Shown: piece by piece, positions 46,107-56,045 of the stretch
Layout of the letters: each line of letters starts with the position of its first letter
How positions within the stretch are numbered: position 1 is the first letter of the stretch
NCBI GenBank assembly: GCA_949710005.1
Contig: OX453276.1
Location: 6,502,377 to 6,566,376 of the forward strand
DNA: 64,000 bases
Source of the DNA: Ricordea florida
Lineage: Eukaryota > Cnidaria > Anthozoa > Corallimorpharia > Ricordeidae
Direction of reading: 5' to 3'
Made by a program: the position numbers and the translations under genes
Notes under the pieces: model-generated
Databases searched by the model: none
Seen by the model: only the letters and a program-made list of their open reading frames with translations
What the model was told of the DNA's origin: nothing

Positions 46107-46505
46107 TTATAATATTTTACTTACCGCGTAACCCAATCCCAGCATTCCGGCTCCGACATATATCATTTCTCCGGTCTTTTGATCATCGCTTGGTTTGTAA
46201 TAATCAGAGAATTTGGGTTCAGTCATTTTGCCGTACAATTCAAAAGCCTGATTTGTAGCCGAAATATTTTTTGATGCCTGATATTTTTCATCTTTTTTCT
46301 TCATTTTCCAATCAAGCATTTTTTGCCTTTTTTCCTGATATGCTGCGTAATCTCTTTGATATTTTTCCATTGCTTTATCGTGTCTTATTTTTTCTGTATC
46401 CACATTGCGCCCAGATAAATATTTTGCGATCATATTTCCTCCAGTAAATGCTCCCGCATTCATTATTGCACCTATCCCCATCATTGCTATTGATGCTAAT
46501 GCCAT
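46107..46505 (-). CDS. Small protein with hydrophobic ends (element 2)
   Basis: 132 residues, counterpart of 21782-22174 (GAFTGGNMIAKYLSGRN, DTEKIRHDKAMEKYQRDY, PKFSDYYKPSDDQKTGEM). The frame is open further upstream but the start at 46505 matches element 1 and overlaps the stop of the preceding gene by one base (TAATG), so coupled expression is likely. Confidence 0.75.
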   Translation of the reverse strand: MALASIAMMGIGAIMNAGAFTGGNMIAKYLSGRNVDTEKIRHDKAMEKYQRDYAAYQEKRQKMLDWKMKKKDEKYQASKNISATNQAFELYGKMTEPKFSDYYKPSDDQKTGEMIYVGAGMLGLGYAVSKIL

Positions 46506-46723
46506 TATTTTGGTAAAATCTTTTGATCCTCTAAATATGTTTTTAGATACATGCTCCCAGATATTACGGCAACCCATTTTGCGTAATTTGTAATACTCAT
46601 GGACGGATCACTCAAAAATGATTCTTTCATCATCTTTTTTGCCACATACCCAACTCCCGCGCTTAAACCGATAAGCACAGCTGAATCAGTTACAGTTTTC
46701 ACAAGTTTGTTTTCTGTTGACAT
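46505..46723 (-). CDS. Small two-helix membrane protein (element 2)
   Basis: 72 residues, only a few substitutions from the element 1 protein at 21559-21777. Two hydrophobic segments, C-terminus YLEDQKILPK. TTTAAAAG-type box at about 46747-46757 on the - strand. Confidence 0.75.
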   Translation of the reverse strand: MSTENKLVKTVTDSAVLIGLSAGVGYVAKKMMKESFLSDPSMSITNYAKWVAVISGSMYLKTYLEDQKILPK

Positions 46724-46769
46724 AATTTTTTACTGTACCATTGAGAAACTTTTAAATGACTTTATTCAG

Positions 46770-47183
46770 TTATTCCATTCCCAAAGATTTTGGAGTTGCA
46801 GAAAATTGTATCTTTTTTGGTTGCGGTAATTGAGGAACTTGCGATAAATCAGCTATCCTATTTGAATATTCATCTCTAGCTTTTTCCTTATATCTCATAA
46901 AAAGATCAATTGCTGTAAAAACTAATCCGACAACAGATAAAACAGAAGTAAAAGATAACTCCGGAAGCCATGATTTTGATTCACTTTTCTCTGTAGTTTT
47001 TGGGGCTTCTTCGTTTTTCATCTCTCTAGCTAATGCTTCTTTTGCTTTTTTATTATATTCCGCTAATTTCTTTCCAGCAGCGACCTTTTTGGGATCCTTC
47101 TCCCTCTTTTTAGTATCTGGTTTGGGATCTGCAGTAATCTGCTCCGCATCTCCTCCTGCACTTTGTTCAGATTGTTCAGACAT
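46770..47183 (-). CDS. Single-pass membrane protein, charged N-terminus (element 2)
   Basis: 137 residues, counterpart of 21084-21512. DPKKVAAGKKLAEYNKKAKE, a shorter Glu-rich spacer than in element 1, transmembrane helix SVLSVVGLVFTAIDLFMRY, tail QFSATPKSLGME. Box GATCTAAAAAC on the - strand (47208-47218) 25 bases upstream. Confidence 0.75.
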   Translation of the reverse strand: MSEQSEQSAGGDAEQITADPKPDTKKREKDPKKVAAGKKLAEYNKKAKEALAREMKNEEAPKTTEKSESKSWLPELSFTSVLSVVGLVFTAIDLFMRYKEKARDEYSNRIADLSQVPQLPQPKKIQFSATPKSLGME

Positions 47184-47219
47184 TGTTATTTAGATGCTAT
47201 AAATAAGTTTTTAGATCTG

Positions 47220-47777
47220 TTAATATACTGTATCGACACCTTCAGTAGATTGCTTAGTTTCCTGGTCAGTTGTGTTATAATTTATTGGTTCTTGTTGATT
47301 TTTGTTGAATTTAACGTGTTTAGCAACCTGGAATATACCGCTAGCAAGTGCTGTCAGTCTTCCTCCTTTTAATGCCAAGAGACCTACAAAGTTTGTTAAT
47401 TCTCGATTAACCAAATTATCTTTCTTCAAATCATCGCAAAGAGCATCTATGTCATCTACCGGAACTAAATACGAAATAAGTTTGGAAACTAATTGAAGGG
47501 ACGAATCTACTAATCCTCCATTAATTTTCTTACCCATTACCGCTTGGTAACGATTAAAATATTTTTCTACATCTTTTCCCGGTAATTTCTTTATATCACC
47601 CAGACTCATTTCATCCCCCAAATATTCTTTTGTTGTTCCCAAGGCTGCGAGAATTGCGAGAGATTCTTGTTTGATTTCAAGATCCTCACTTTGATTAGTA
47701 TCATTTTTTCCAGATCCTCCCTGCGGACGGTCAGTTTTTTCTGTCGTTTGGTCAATATAATCTTCCGGCTTTGTCAT
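47220..47777 (-). CDS. Conserved protein after the ATPase (element 2)
   Basis: 185 residues from MTKPEDYID, the start shared with element 1; 12 more codons are open upstream. Core GKKINGGLVDSSLQLVSKLI and LLALKGGRLTALASGIFQVA are conserved. Starts 5 bases after the ATPase stop. Function unknown. Confidence 0.75.
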   Translation of the reverse strand: MTKPEDYIDQTTEKTDRPQGGSGKNDTNQSEDLEIKQESLAILAALGTTKEYLGDEMSLGDIKKLPGKDVEKYFNRYQAVMGKKINGGLVDSSLQLVSKLISYLVPVDDIDALCDDLKKDNLVNRELTNFVGLLALKGGRLTALASGIFQVAKHVKFNKNQQEPINYNTTDQETKQSTEGVDTVY

Positions 47778-47782
47778 ATTTG

Positions 47783-48409
47783 TTAAATCACTTCTGGTAT
47801 CTCTAAATAGCAATTAAACGGATATCGCAAAGATAAACATAACCTAGAATATTTTTCAGTTTTCAGGAGTTGTACAAACTTTTTCCCCAATTCAGAATCC
47901 AAATCACCTCCGTAATCTTCGAAAAACATTTTCATCCCTTTCTGAGAAGGATTATGAAAAGTAACGACGCAGGCAACATTTTCCCGGAATGGTTTTGCTA
48001 TTGAAGTTAATTGCTGAGTGAGAACCCAAACTGATAATCCGTGATGCCTTCCAGAGAATGCTAAATCTATAAACTTATTGGATCTTTTCTTCAAATCAGC
48101 GGAAACGGCGCAATCATCTAAAATTATTAGAGTATTTGTTCCGGAGAATAAAGTTTGGCAAACAGTTAGTAACTCATTAATCTCCTCTACGTTACTTGCA
48201 TCCGGAGATAATACATAAAAACGCTCATCCTTATTAGCAAAATTATGATAAGTTTCATTTTTAGAATAAGTCGGACAAATTAAAACAATATATTCAAAAA
48301 CTTTTCGGAAAGGACCGCGGAGCTGTTCAATTAAGTACTTTGTTTTTCCGCAATTTGTGGGTCCAGTTATAATACAATGAAATGGTATTTTATCTCGCAA
48401 ATCTTCCAT
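47783..48409 (-). CDS. A32/FtsK-HerA-type packaging ATPase (element 2)
   Basis: 208 residues from MEDLRDKIPF. GPTNCGKT Walker A, LIILDD Walker B, WVLTQQL sensor region. About half a dozen substitutions from the element 1 protein by eye. An in-frame ATG five codons upstream is not conserved. Confidence 0.9.
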   Translation of the reverse strand: MEDLRDKIPFHCIITGPTNCGKTKYLIEQLRGPFRKVFEYIVLICPTYSKNETYHNFANKDERFYVLSPDASNVEEINELLTVCQTLFSGTNTLIILDDCAVSADLKKRSNKFIDLAFSGRHHGLSVWVLTQQLTSIAKPFRENVACVVTFHNPSQKGMKMFFEDYGGDLDSELGKKFVQLLKTEKYSRLCLSLRYPFNCYLEIPEVI

Positions 48410-48442
48410 GATTTTTTGTATCATAACTAAATGTTTTTAAAT

Positions 48443-49684
48443 TTAGTACTTAATTGATCTCAAACTTGAATTCATAATCTCCATCATTGCATCGGCTACG
48501 ACAAACATATGACAAGTTATGGTTCCAGTTCCGCCTTGTTTCCTTTTAATTTCTATTTTTACGCCATCGTGAGTATTATTTAGAGCAAGTCCACCGCCAT
48601 GAATACCATTATCTGGATGAGTTCTAGTATCAACCCAAAGAGCAAACTTATCCGCGTAAAATTCTTTTTCTTTCAATGAAATTTGCAAACCATCATCCCG
48701 ACGAAATCTTTTCTTCACGGATTCCCAAAGATCGGACGGAATCATCCCCCTAGAGTATATTCTATTCGGTACGCCATCAACATCAATTTCAACGGAAGAT
48801 ATTCCTGGATTATAAAAATTTTCAGAATCCCTTGCTCCCGCAGCTTGAGACGCTAAAAACAAAAACAATATTCCCGTCATTGATCTTCTCGGTAAATTAA
48901 TATGCTGATTAATAACACCATCTCCGGCAATGGAAAATGTAAAAGTTTTGTGTAAGGTAACATTTTCATAAAAGAATCCTTTGCCGACTTGATAAGCTGC
49001 TTGAGCCTCACGAGCTAAGTATTCGCTTGAAATTGAGGAATATTCTAACTCTAAGTTTTTGATCGAATATGATGGTGCTTTGGCTGTATCAGAATAAATA
49101 AGAATATTAGCGATCGGGGCAAGCGTAATCTCAAATATAAGATGATTTTCCAACGCTTTCGGATAAAAAACACCGTGATCGTTTAGAATAGGATGATTTA
49201 TCGGTATTCTATACTTTGTTCCATGTACATTGGCGAGAGCAACTTCTTTTACATCTTGTGTTTTCATATCCCCAGATTTTGTTCTAAGTTTTCTAATATT
49301 TAACGAAGAAATACCCTGTTTTAATCTATCCTCACGCTCTTCTTCAGTTAAGAATAAATCATGATATGTTTGAAATAAATCATATCCTTGAGTATCTTGC
49401 AATGTTTCTCCTCCAAAAAGAACTTTTAGTCTGGTTACAAGATTACGGCCCAAATTATTAACGACTGTGTTATTAGCATGACCCTCAACATCTAAATCAA
49501 ATAGAAGAGATACGCTTCCGGGCACAATCACCAAATTCTCGGAAAGTTTTGGAATATTTATATATAATGTTTCTCCCGGGCTGGCTGAGGATGGATTTAG
49601 AGTAATTCGATTTAGGGTTGATTCTGCTTTCAAGCCAAAGGGTTCTTTTGGAATTCTGTTTGGATTAATTTTTTCAGACGTCAT
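48443..49684 (-). CDS. Putative major capsid protein (element 2)
   Basis: 413 residues, same length as 18559-19800 with about a dozen differences by eye, several in the LFLASQAAGARDS loop. Precedes the ATPase in transcription direction. TATCTTATAAATT box just upstream (49687-49700, - strand). Same reservations about the assignment as for element 1. Confidence 0.65.
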   Translation of the reverse strand: MTSEKINPNRIPKEPFGLKAESTLNRITLNPSSASPGETLYINIPKLSENLVIVPGSVSLLFDLDVEGHANNTVVNNLGRNLVTRLKVLFGGETLQDTQGYDLFQTYHDLFLTEEEREDRLKQGISSLNIRKLRTKSGDMKTQDVKEVALANVHGTKYRIPINHPILNDHGVFYPKALENHLIFEITLAPIANILIYSDTAKAPSYSIKNLELEYSSISSEYLAREAQAAYQVGKGFFYENVTLHKTFTFSIAGDGVINQHINLPRRSMTGILFLFLASQAAGARDSENFYNPGISSVEIDVDGVPNRIYSRGMIPSDLWESVKKRFRRDDGLQISLKEKEFYADKFALWVDTRTHPDNGIHGGGLALNNTHDGVKIEIKRKQGGTGTITCHMFVVADAMMEIMNSSLRSIKY

Positions 49685-49714
49685 TGTAAATTTATAAGAT
49701 ACTTTGGTTAACCT

Positions 49715-49894
49715 TTAAACCTTTTCTAACTTGGAAATATGTTTTAATAAACCTTCTCTAGCCTCGGGAATTAAAATTAAAACATTAAAAATTTGATCGC
49801 CATCTTCCATATATAGAATTTTTTTTCTAATAATTTTTTTCATAATGTTGATTTGGTATTCGGTAAATTTTATTTCTTCTTCCTCCTCAACCAT
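49715..49894 (-). CDS. Conserved micro-protein (element 2)
   Basis: 59 residues, one fewer than the counterpart at 18346-18528; starts MVEEEEEIKFTEYQINIMKK and ends in EGLLKHISKLEKV. Same position between the divergent integrase start (49926) and the capsid gene. Conservation of frame and length is the main evidence that it is a gene. Confidence 0.65.
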   Translation of the reverse strand: MVEEEEEIKFTEYQINIMKKIIRKKILYMEDGDQIFNVLILIPEAREGLLKHISKLEKV

Positions 49895-49925
49895 TTCAAT
49901 TTATAAGATACTTGTTTATTTTTAA

Positions 49926-50933
49926 ATGATGACAAAAATATCAGCTTCGCCGGCCACGCTCCTTGAGCGGATATATTATTCGGCTGAAGGATATTGGAAA
50001 GGATATTCCGCAATTCCTAAATTAGCTGAGAAAGCGAAAGTAAGTGAAAATGCTGCAAAACAATGGTTGCAAAAACAAGCTATATGGCAAATCTATCTAC
50101 CTGCCCCAAAATATATACCTAGGCCGCACTGGACTGTGGATAAACCCAATCAGATTCACCAAGCAGATTTATTATTTTTACCGCATGATAAAGTTAGAAG
50201 AAAAACATATAAATATGCGTTAGTTGTGGTTGATATCGCCTCGAGATATAAAGATGCTGAAGCATTAACCTCAAAAGAAAGTCGAGAGATATCAGAAGCT
50301 TTTAAGAAAATATATTCTAGAAGATTGAAATACCCAAAAACATTAATGGTTGATCCTGGGAAAGAATTTATGGGAGAAGTTAGTAAACTCATGAATTACC
50401 ATAATGTGAGAATACAAAGAAGTGAAGCTGGTAATCATAGAGCACAAGCATTTGTGGAAAACGCAAATAGAATATTAGGAGAAAGATTATTTAGTCATCA
50501 ATATGCGCAGGAAATGATTAGTGATGATCGATCAAGGGTATGGGTGAAAAGATTGCCAGCTATTCTAAAAACTTTAAATAATACACTGATGAGAATAACT
50601 GGTAAAGAGCCCGATGAGGCTATAAAACTGAAAAGGGTTGATATTGAAACTAAAAATTACCAGCGTGCGGTGGGGCTTGATGAGATTAGATTGCCGCCTA
50701 TTGTTAAAGTTAGATATTTATTATCGTCAGGTGAACTTGAGGGAGGAGAAAGAAGGCGGGCCACTGATCCTATTTGGAGTATTAAAGTTTATAATATCAC
50801 CAGAAGTGTTATTTCTACCAATCAGCCGGTTTTATATTATTTAATTGATGGGCCGCGGCGAGGATTTGTAAGGGAAGAATTGCAAGTTATTCCTTATGAT
50901 ACTGAGTTGCCACCCAATTCTGTTTTGGCCTGA
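49926..50933 (+). CDS. int: Retroviral-type (DD35E) integrase (element 2)
   Basis: 335 residues. N-terminus differs for about 13 residues from element 1, then SAEGYWKGYSAIPKLAEKAK onward is closely similar. Triad QADLLF / MVDPGKEFMG / FVENANRIL intact with DD35E spacing. C-terminal ERRRATDPIWSIKVY and RRGFVREELQVIPYD as in element 1. Overlaps the polymerase 3' end by 40 bp on the other strand. Confidence 0.95.
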   Translation: MMTKISASPATLLERIYYSAEGYWKGYSAIPKLAEKAKVSENAAKQWLQKQAIWQIYLPAPKYIPRPHWTVDKPNQIHQADLLFLPHDKVRRKTYKYALVVVDIASRYKDAEALTSKESREISEAFKKIYSRRLKYPKTLMVDPGKEFMGEVSKLMNYHNVRIQRSEAGNHRAQAFVENANRILGERLFSHQYAQEMISDDRSRVWVKRLPAILKTLNNTLMRITGKEPDEAIKLKRVDIETKNYQRAVGLDEIRLPPIVKVRYLLSSGELEGGERRRATDPIWSIKVYNITRSVISTNQPVLYYLIDGPRRGFVREELQVIPYDTELPPNSVLA

Positions 50934-53900
50934 TAATGACCATATGGAAGAGTATGTATACCATCTTTTTGAATGATTCTCTTATCGTCAAAGGCAGATA
51001 GCGCTTTTTTGTTAACTGTTTTCGTATAAATATTGTGTAGTTTTGATCCGATTAAATTTTGCGATCTCATTTGTGGTTCTTTAGTATTCAAACAATTTTT
51101 GAAATCACTGAAACTTATTGTTTTCTTAACAACTAATTTCTTTGTTCCTTTATTCTTCTTTATCTCTTTGCCGTTGTCCATTAATAATGCATATTGCTTA
51201 GCGCCTAATCCTACAAATTCTGTGGGGATACTCCCGCCAAACTCATCTTTGAACTTGCCAATTACTTTTTTGTTCGCATCGTCCCAAATGCCAGATTTGT
51301 GGTCTTTTGGGTAGTTGCTAGTGTCAAACTTTTCACTAACATCTAGCTTTATATCGTCATAGAAATCCTCTGTTTCTATGTTATATACAAGGCTGTCAGT
51401 ATCAGTCATAAGTAATTCGGCTTTTTCTCCATATTTCTCTTTGATATAATTATAATGAAAGTCGTACATTATTTGTTTGCTTAGGTCCAAAATGGAAAAC
51501 CCCACATAAACTGGTTTATTAAATCTTATTTCTGTTTTCTTCATATTTATGGCGGCTAGATCCTCAGAAAAGATAGTAAAATGATTAAAGTTCGGTTTTC
51601 TTATTAATTTTTTAGCCGATTCTATATTATTAACTAATCTAACGTCTATCCTTTTTCTCATATTTTCCATTGTTTTGCCAAATACGGAGTTATTCATAAG
51701 TTTGAAGAAATCCTTTTCAAAGTCGTTTTTCGCATATTTTCTCAATTCAGTATTCCGATCGATGTAAACCTGTAACCACTTTGACTCTTGAAATTTAATT
51801 CCCTTATGAATCTTTGTTATTTTTAATCCTTGTTTTTCATAAAATTTTAGGGTTTCATGATGAACTACATATCTTTTCTTATCAAATAGGTTTGGTATTA
51901 ATTTCTTGACTTTATTAACGGCAAATTTTTCTGGCGCCAAAGGTAGATCTTTATGAGTATCATGAAGATTTTTTGGGTATTCCAAATCAACCTCAACTAT
52001 GCAAGGTATATTCCTCCAATTTTCGAGATCTTCATTTGGAATCCATTTAAATCCTCGTTTTGGTAATTTCTTGCTCATCGCGGCGCCATATAAGTTATTC
52101 GCGTCAAGATAAATAATATAACTTATAAGTTTATTTATTTCAAAATCTGTCATATAGGGGTTATTGGCTTTAGCATATCTTTTTGATACTTGGGATGTTC
52201 CACCTCTAATCCCTTTCTCGATAAACAGCAGCATATTAACGTCGGTAAACAATTCCAAACTAACTTTAGTTATTTTTAACATCGCATCCCATGATAATCC
52301 CGGCGATGTAAAATAGTGAGCGGGATCTAAACCATAATTATTAATACACACATCTCTAAAGCTCTCAAATACGTCAGCAAGCTGTAATACATCTGTTTTT
52401 AGGTATAAATCGTGATAATCTCTCATTGTTTTCACGTCAAATGTTTCCCAAACCTTTTTAGCGTGTTCGTAATCTTCATCCGAAATATCTTGATTATTAA
52501 GAATTGACTTAAATGCTTCCTTTGGTGGAATTTCTGTTTCATTAAGTTTATCAATTCGGTCAAAATAATCATAAGGGAACACGCCCTTTCTCAACAATAG
52601 TTTTAACTTTTCTCCTGCGAAATGTTTTTTAGTTATCGTCATATTTTTATCTATTGGTGAAAAACACATACTTCCTAATAACTTACAATTCTTGCATTGA
52701 TCGCAATTACCGACGCCATTAAAAGTAATAATCTTTCCATCTTTTACGTATCTTTTCAAACATTTTCCTGATTTGCATGACTCGCATTTTCCGCATTTTG
52801 TAAGATTGTCAACCAATCCGCTAAGAGAGCATTGCATAAATTTATAAGAATCAATGAATCTTATTGTTCTAGTAATTGGCTTTTCGCTGTCATCTTCATC
52901 CTCATCACAATCACAATCACAATCGCGATCACAATCATAGTTAATTAAAATTTTCTTTGAGAAACTAATATACTTTTCATCGGTGTTGGCCAAACAGCTC
53001 ATTTCACCTTTTGTTTTGCCGAGATTCTTAATGAACAGATGGGAATCATACCCCGACAAATTATGAATTACTACTGGAATGAATTTGGGAATCACATATT
53101 TTAAGTTGCAAATATTATGCGCCGCTCCCCTATATTTTCCAGTAAGATGGCAATGATCTATTACTTTTTTAAAATCTTCTTCTTCGCTTTCAGAAAATTT
53201 GCGCTCACATATATGGCACTGAGTTGCATTTTCATAATCTTTTTTATCCATTTCTGGCATATTCTTTTTATCATAAACTTTAAAAGTTTCCTTTTTTTCT
53301 TCTATTAGCTCAAAAATTTTCCTAACATCTCTTTCCAAATATTCTGTAAATATCTGCGCGACATCTTCATCATCAGATTTTGCGGTATAATTCACGCAGA
53401 TTTTAAAATCCTTTGGCAATATACTTTCATCGAAACATTTAATATAATAGCAGAACCCCGATGCTTTGTGCATTTGGTAATTTTTTGTAAAGCTTTTAAT
53501 TTCGCTTGGCGAACAAGTATGTATTGGTATTAGTCGACCTTCAAAATCTACATAAACAACAAACGGGGATCGCATTTTATTTTTAAAATTTTTAAAGTAA
53601 ATAAATTTTGGACCGCCATCTTCATTCTTTGGCATTTTTATTTTAACCTCGCCGTGCGAATCACAGTATTCTTTGTGTTCTTGTAAAATCCTTTCATCAT
53701 AAAATGAGTTGAAACATCTAAGACAGAAATGTTTTTTGTTCTTATTTTTGTCAATTTCAGATGATAAAAGTCTGCTAACATTATTTACTAAAATGTAGTG
53801 GGATTTTTCATCATTATTTATTAAAAGTAATGTTATAAATTTGCAGTCACATAACTTGCATTCATAATTATTGCAATCGCATTTCTTGCATCCGCATTCT

Positions 53901-55435
53901 TCACATTCGTGTTTTTTGCAGTCTTTTTTCTCACATTTCTGTTTTTTCTTACACTCTTTTTTCATACAACCACAATTCTTACATTTTTCTTCTTTCTTGC
54001 AATAACATTTATCGCTTAATCTCGCGGCATATATTTTATCGGCTTCTTCGTCATATTTCAATACATTAACTGGATATGGGTTTTGTTTTTCAAACTTGAC
54101 AAAATCTTTTAATTTCATTGCACCTTCTATGCCAGAAAAGTTTAATTTTTTGCAATTTTCCAGCAATTCATTATTTACCCTCTCTCTATGATGTTTTCTT
54201 GGAAACACCGCCTCTGTTAATGAAAGTTGACCGCAATCTTCACACTTATTTTGTATATTAATAGTAGCCTTTTTTGCCGCTAATCTTTCTGGCGTTGGTA
54301 TATATGAACTCCCAGAAATAACTGTGTAAGGCACGATTCCGATGTCAAAACGGGATACAGAATCGAATTCAAAATCGCCATGCTCGTATTTTTCTTGAAA
54401 TTTTTCAAGCTCATAAAGTATATTTTTAATCATATCATCATATTCTTTTGACAAATCGCTTGCCTCTGTAATTATTTTTGGTTTGGCATGAAAGTATTTT
54501 TCAACCTCTTCCCTAATTTGTTTATTTTCAGATTTTTTTACAAACTTGGCAGATAGTATAACCTTAACCTTTTTTGGTTTCTTATCCTTATTAATAATAT
54601 CTATAACCCTTAGTTTTATTTTTTTCATGAATTCTTCAATAGTATATCCTTTTATCCCATCTATAGTGTGCTGCTTCAAATAGCCATCCTTGAATTTTCT
54701 CACAATTTCTTTGATAATTAATTCTTCTTCTTTCAACCTTTTTGTTTTTAGCCTTGCACCCTCCTTCTTGTAATCTCTTTTTGATTTTGTTTGGCTTGGC
54801 TGATTTATTCCATTCGCTTTTTTATATCTATCTATAAAATTTTTAGCTAATTCCTCTGTTTTATTTTTTACTTTTTCTGGAATATATGGTTTTACAAAAT
54901 CCCAAAACTTGTTTAATACATTTCCCAAAAAGGGGGTTTGTTTGGTATTTTTAACCGGTTCATTTTTTATTACTTGTTTTTTAGTTTTTGTTGGAATGGG
55001 AGGTGGCGGTCTCGTTGGTTTGGGTGGAGAAGGCCTTTTTGGTTTATTTGATGGGGGTGTGCCTGGTGGAGTTCCTGGCCTATATCTATCTGGTGAGCCT
55101 GGTGGTGTTTCTGGTACATAACTATCTGGTGAGCCTGGTGGTGTTTCTGGAATTTGAATTGGTTGAGGAATATTTGACCTCTTTGGTAATTTAATATTCG
55201 GAATTGGAAGAGGTAAATTTGGCTGATTCATTGGCCTCATTGGCATATTGTGCAGCTCATTAACAATCCCTGCAATATTATTAATTATTACCAGAATATT
55301 ATTGGCTATTTCGGGTATATTAACCAAAACATTAATAAGTTCTGCTTTTTTAAACCCAGATCGCCCCCTAATATTATACCACCTAGCTAAGGATTTTAGT
55401 TGTGGTACTTTCAATCTCTTCAATTGTTGATCCAT
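50894..55435 (-). CDS. polB: Protein-primed family B DNA polymerase (element 2)
   Basis: 1513 residues from the ATG at 55435 in the inverted repeat. Same domain order as element 1: SAP-like unit (LKSLARWYNIRGRSGFKKAE), Pro-rich spacer with tandem ETPPGSPD/Y units, Cys/Lys cluster, YVDFEGRLIP, CHIC...DHCHLTGKYRGAAH zinc site, HNLSGYDSH, an Asp/Cys run (shorter, with less His), YLKTDVLQLADVFE, YLDANNLYG, KLMNNSVFGKT and DTDS (about residue 1345). The C-terminal two thirds are much more alike than the first 300 residues. Confidence 0.95.
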   Translation of the reverse strand: MDQQLKRLKVPQLKSLARWYNIRGRSGFKKAELINVLVNIPEIANNILVIINNIAGIVNELHNMPMRPMNQPNLPLPIPNIKLPKRSNIPQPIQIPETPPGSPDSYVPETPPGSPDRYRPGTPPGTPPSNKPKRPSPPKPTRPPPPIPTKTKKQVIKNEPVKNTKQTPFLGNVLNKFWDFVKPYIPEKVKNKTEELAKNFIDRYKKANGINQPSQTKSKRDYKKEGARLKTKRLKEEELIIKEIVRKFKDGYLKQHTIDGIKGYTIEEFMKKIKLRVIDIINKDKKPKKVKVILSAKFVKKSENKQIREEVEKYFHAKPKIITEASDLSKEYDDMIKNILYELEKFQEKYEHGDFEFDSVSRFDIGIVPYTVISGSSYIPTPERLAAKKATINIQNKCEDCGQLSLTEAVFPRKHHRERVNNELLENCKKLNFSGIEGAMKLKDFVKFEKQNPYPVNVLKYDEEADKIYAARLSDKCYCKKEEKCKNCGCMKKECKKKQKCEKKDCKKHECEECGCKKCDCNNYECKLCDCKFITLLLINNDEKSHYILVNNVSRLLSSEIDKNKNKKHFCLRCFNSFYDERILQEHKEYCDSHGEVKIKMPKNEDGGPKFIYFKNFKNKMRSPFVVYVDFEGRLIPIHTCSPSEIKSFTKNYQMHKASGFCYYIKCFDESILPKDFKICVNYTAKSDDEDVAQIFTEYLERDVRKIFELIEEKKETFKVYDKKNMPEMDKKDYENATQCHICERKFSESEEEDFKKVIDHCHLTGKYRGAAHNICNLKYVIPKFIPVVIHNLSGYDSHLFIKNLGKTKGEMSCLANTDEKYISFSKKILINYDCDRDCDCDCDEDEDDSEKPITRTIRFIDSYKFMQCSLSGLVDNLTKCGKCESCKSGKCLKRYVKDGKIITFNGVGNCDQCKNCKLLGSMCFSPIDKNMTITKKHFAGEKLKLLLRKGVFPYDYFDRIDKLNETEIPPKEAFKSILNNQDISDEDYEHAKKVWETFDVKTMRDYHDLYLKTDVLQLADVFESFRDVCINNYGLDPAHYFTSPGLSWDAMLKITKVSLELFTDVNMLLFIEKGIRGGTSQVSKRYAKANNPYMTDFEINKLISYIIYLDANNLYGAAMSKKLPKRGFKWIPNEDLENWRNIPCIVEVDLEYPKNLHDTHKDLPLAPEKFAVNKVKKLIPNLFDKKRYVVHHETLKFYEKQGLKITKIHKGIKFQESKWLQVYIDRNTELRKYAKNDFEKDFFKLMNNSVFGKTMENMRKRIDVRLVNNIESAKKLIRKPNFNHFTIFSEDLAAINMKKTEIRFNKPVYVGFSILDLSKQIMYDFHYNYIKEKYGEKAELLMTDTDSLVYNIETEDFYDDIKLDVSEKFDTSNYPKDHKSGIWDDANKKVIGKFKDEFGGSIPTEFVGLGAKQYALLMDNGKEIKKNKGTKKLVVKKTISFSDFKNCLNTKEPQMRSQNLIGSKLHNIYTKTVNKKALSAFDDKRIIQKDGIHTLPYGHYQAKTELGGNSVS

Positions 55436-56040
55436 AATTACTTTTGTAGAAAATATCAAATCTTTAAACCACTTTTCAAATTTTTCCCCCCTGTCCGAGA
55501 AATATTACCCAATAAATCCCTGTGTCCCAAAACTCGTCCCAGACTTGTCATGCAGCTTTGCCGAAACTTTGCATAGACTTAGCCAGACGGGGCAGTCTCG
55601 CCCTCCGCTCGTGCAGCTCGCTCCGCCTGTCGGCCCCTCTTGGCGAGTGGGCTTGGCTGAAACTTTGCAGAAACTTAGCAAGCTAGAAAATCCTTGTCAA
55701 AATTCCTGTGTCCCAAAATTTATCCCAGACTTGGCATGAGGCTTTGCCGAAACTTTGCTGAGACTTAGCCAGCCAAGGGCAGTCTCGCCCTCCGCTCGTG
55801 CAGCTCGCTCCGCCTGTCGGCCCCTCTTGGCGAGTGGGCTTGGCTGAAACTTTGCAGAAACTTAGCATTCTACTGATCTATGCTAGCATTGTCCTAGCTC
55901 CCAAAACTTAATCAGCAAAATATTACCCTATAAATTCCTGATTAAATTCCTAGTTAATTTTCAAAACCCAATTTAGCTTATAAGCTAGAAAATCCTTGTC
56001 AAAATTCCTGTGTCCTAAAACCGTAGTTTTCCCTCTCTCT
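55429..56040 (-). repeat. Element 2 right terminal inverted repeat, 612 bp
   Basis: Inverse of 39526-40137 with the same internal duplication. Holds the polymerase promoter and start. Short frames inside it occur in both repeats but only reflect the duplication. Confidence 0.92.
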
Positions 56041-56045
56041 GTAGC
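56041..56045. repeat. Target-site duplication of element 2, right (GTAGC)
   Basis: Follows CCCTCTCTCT; together they read as a pyrimidine tract plus GTAG, a 3' splice-site consensus. Confidence 0.8.

Larger units (their letters stand above)
39526..56040 (-). mobile_element. Element 2: second Polinton/adintovirus-like endogenous virus, 16.5 kb
   Basis: 612-bp inverted repeats, AGAGAGAGGG/CCCTCTCTCT termini, 5-bp duplication. Gene content and order match element 1, inverted relative to the window, with one extra FCDFIEE-family gene. All frames are open. It is a distinct lineage rather than a copy: the middle of the inverted repeats, the polymerase N-terminus and the N-terminus of the coiled-coil protein differ clearly, while capsid and ATPase proteins differ at only a few positions. 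Lies in PREP intron 14, between the catalytic-Ser exon and VMDMLKFHK. Confidence 0.93.
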
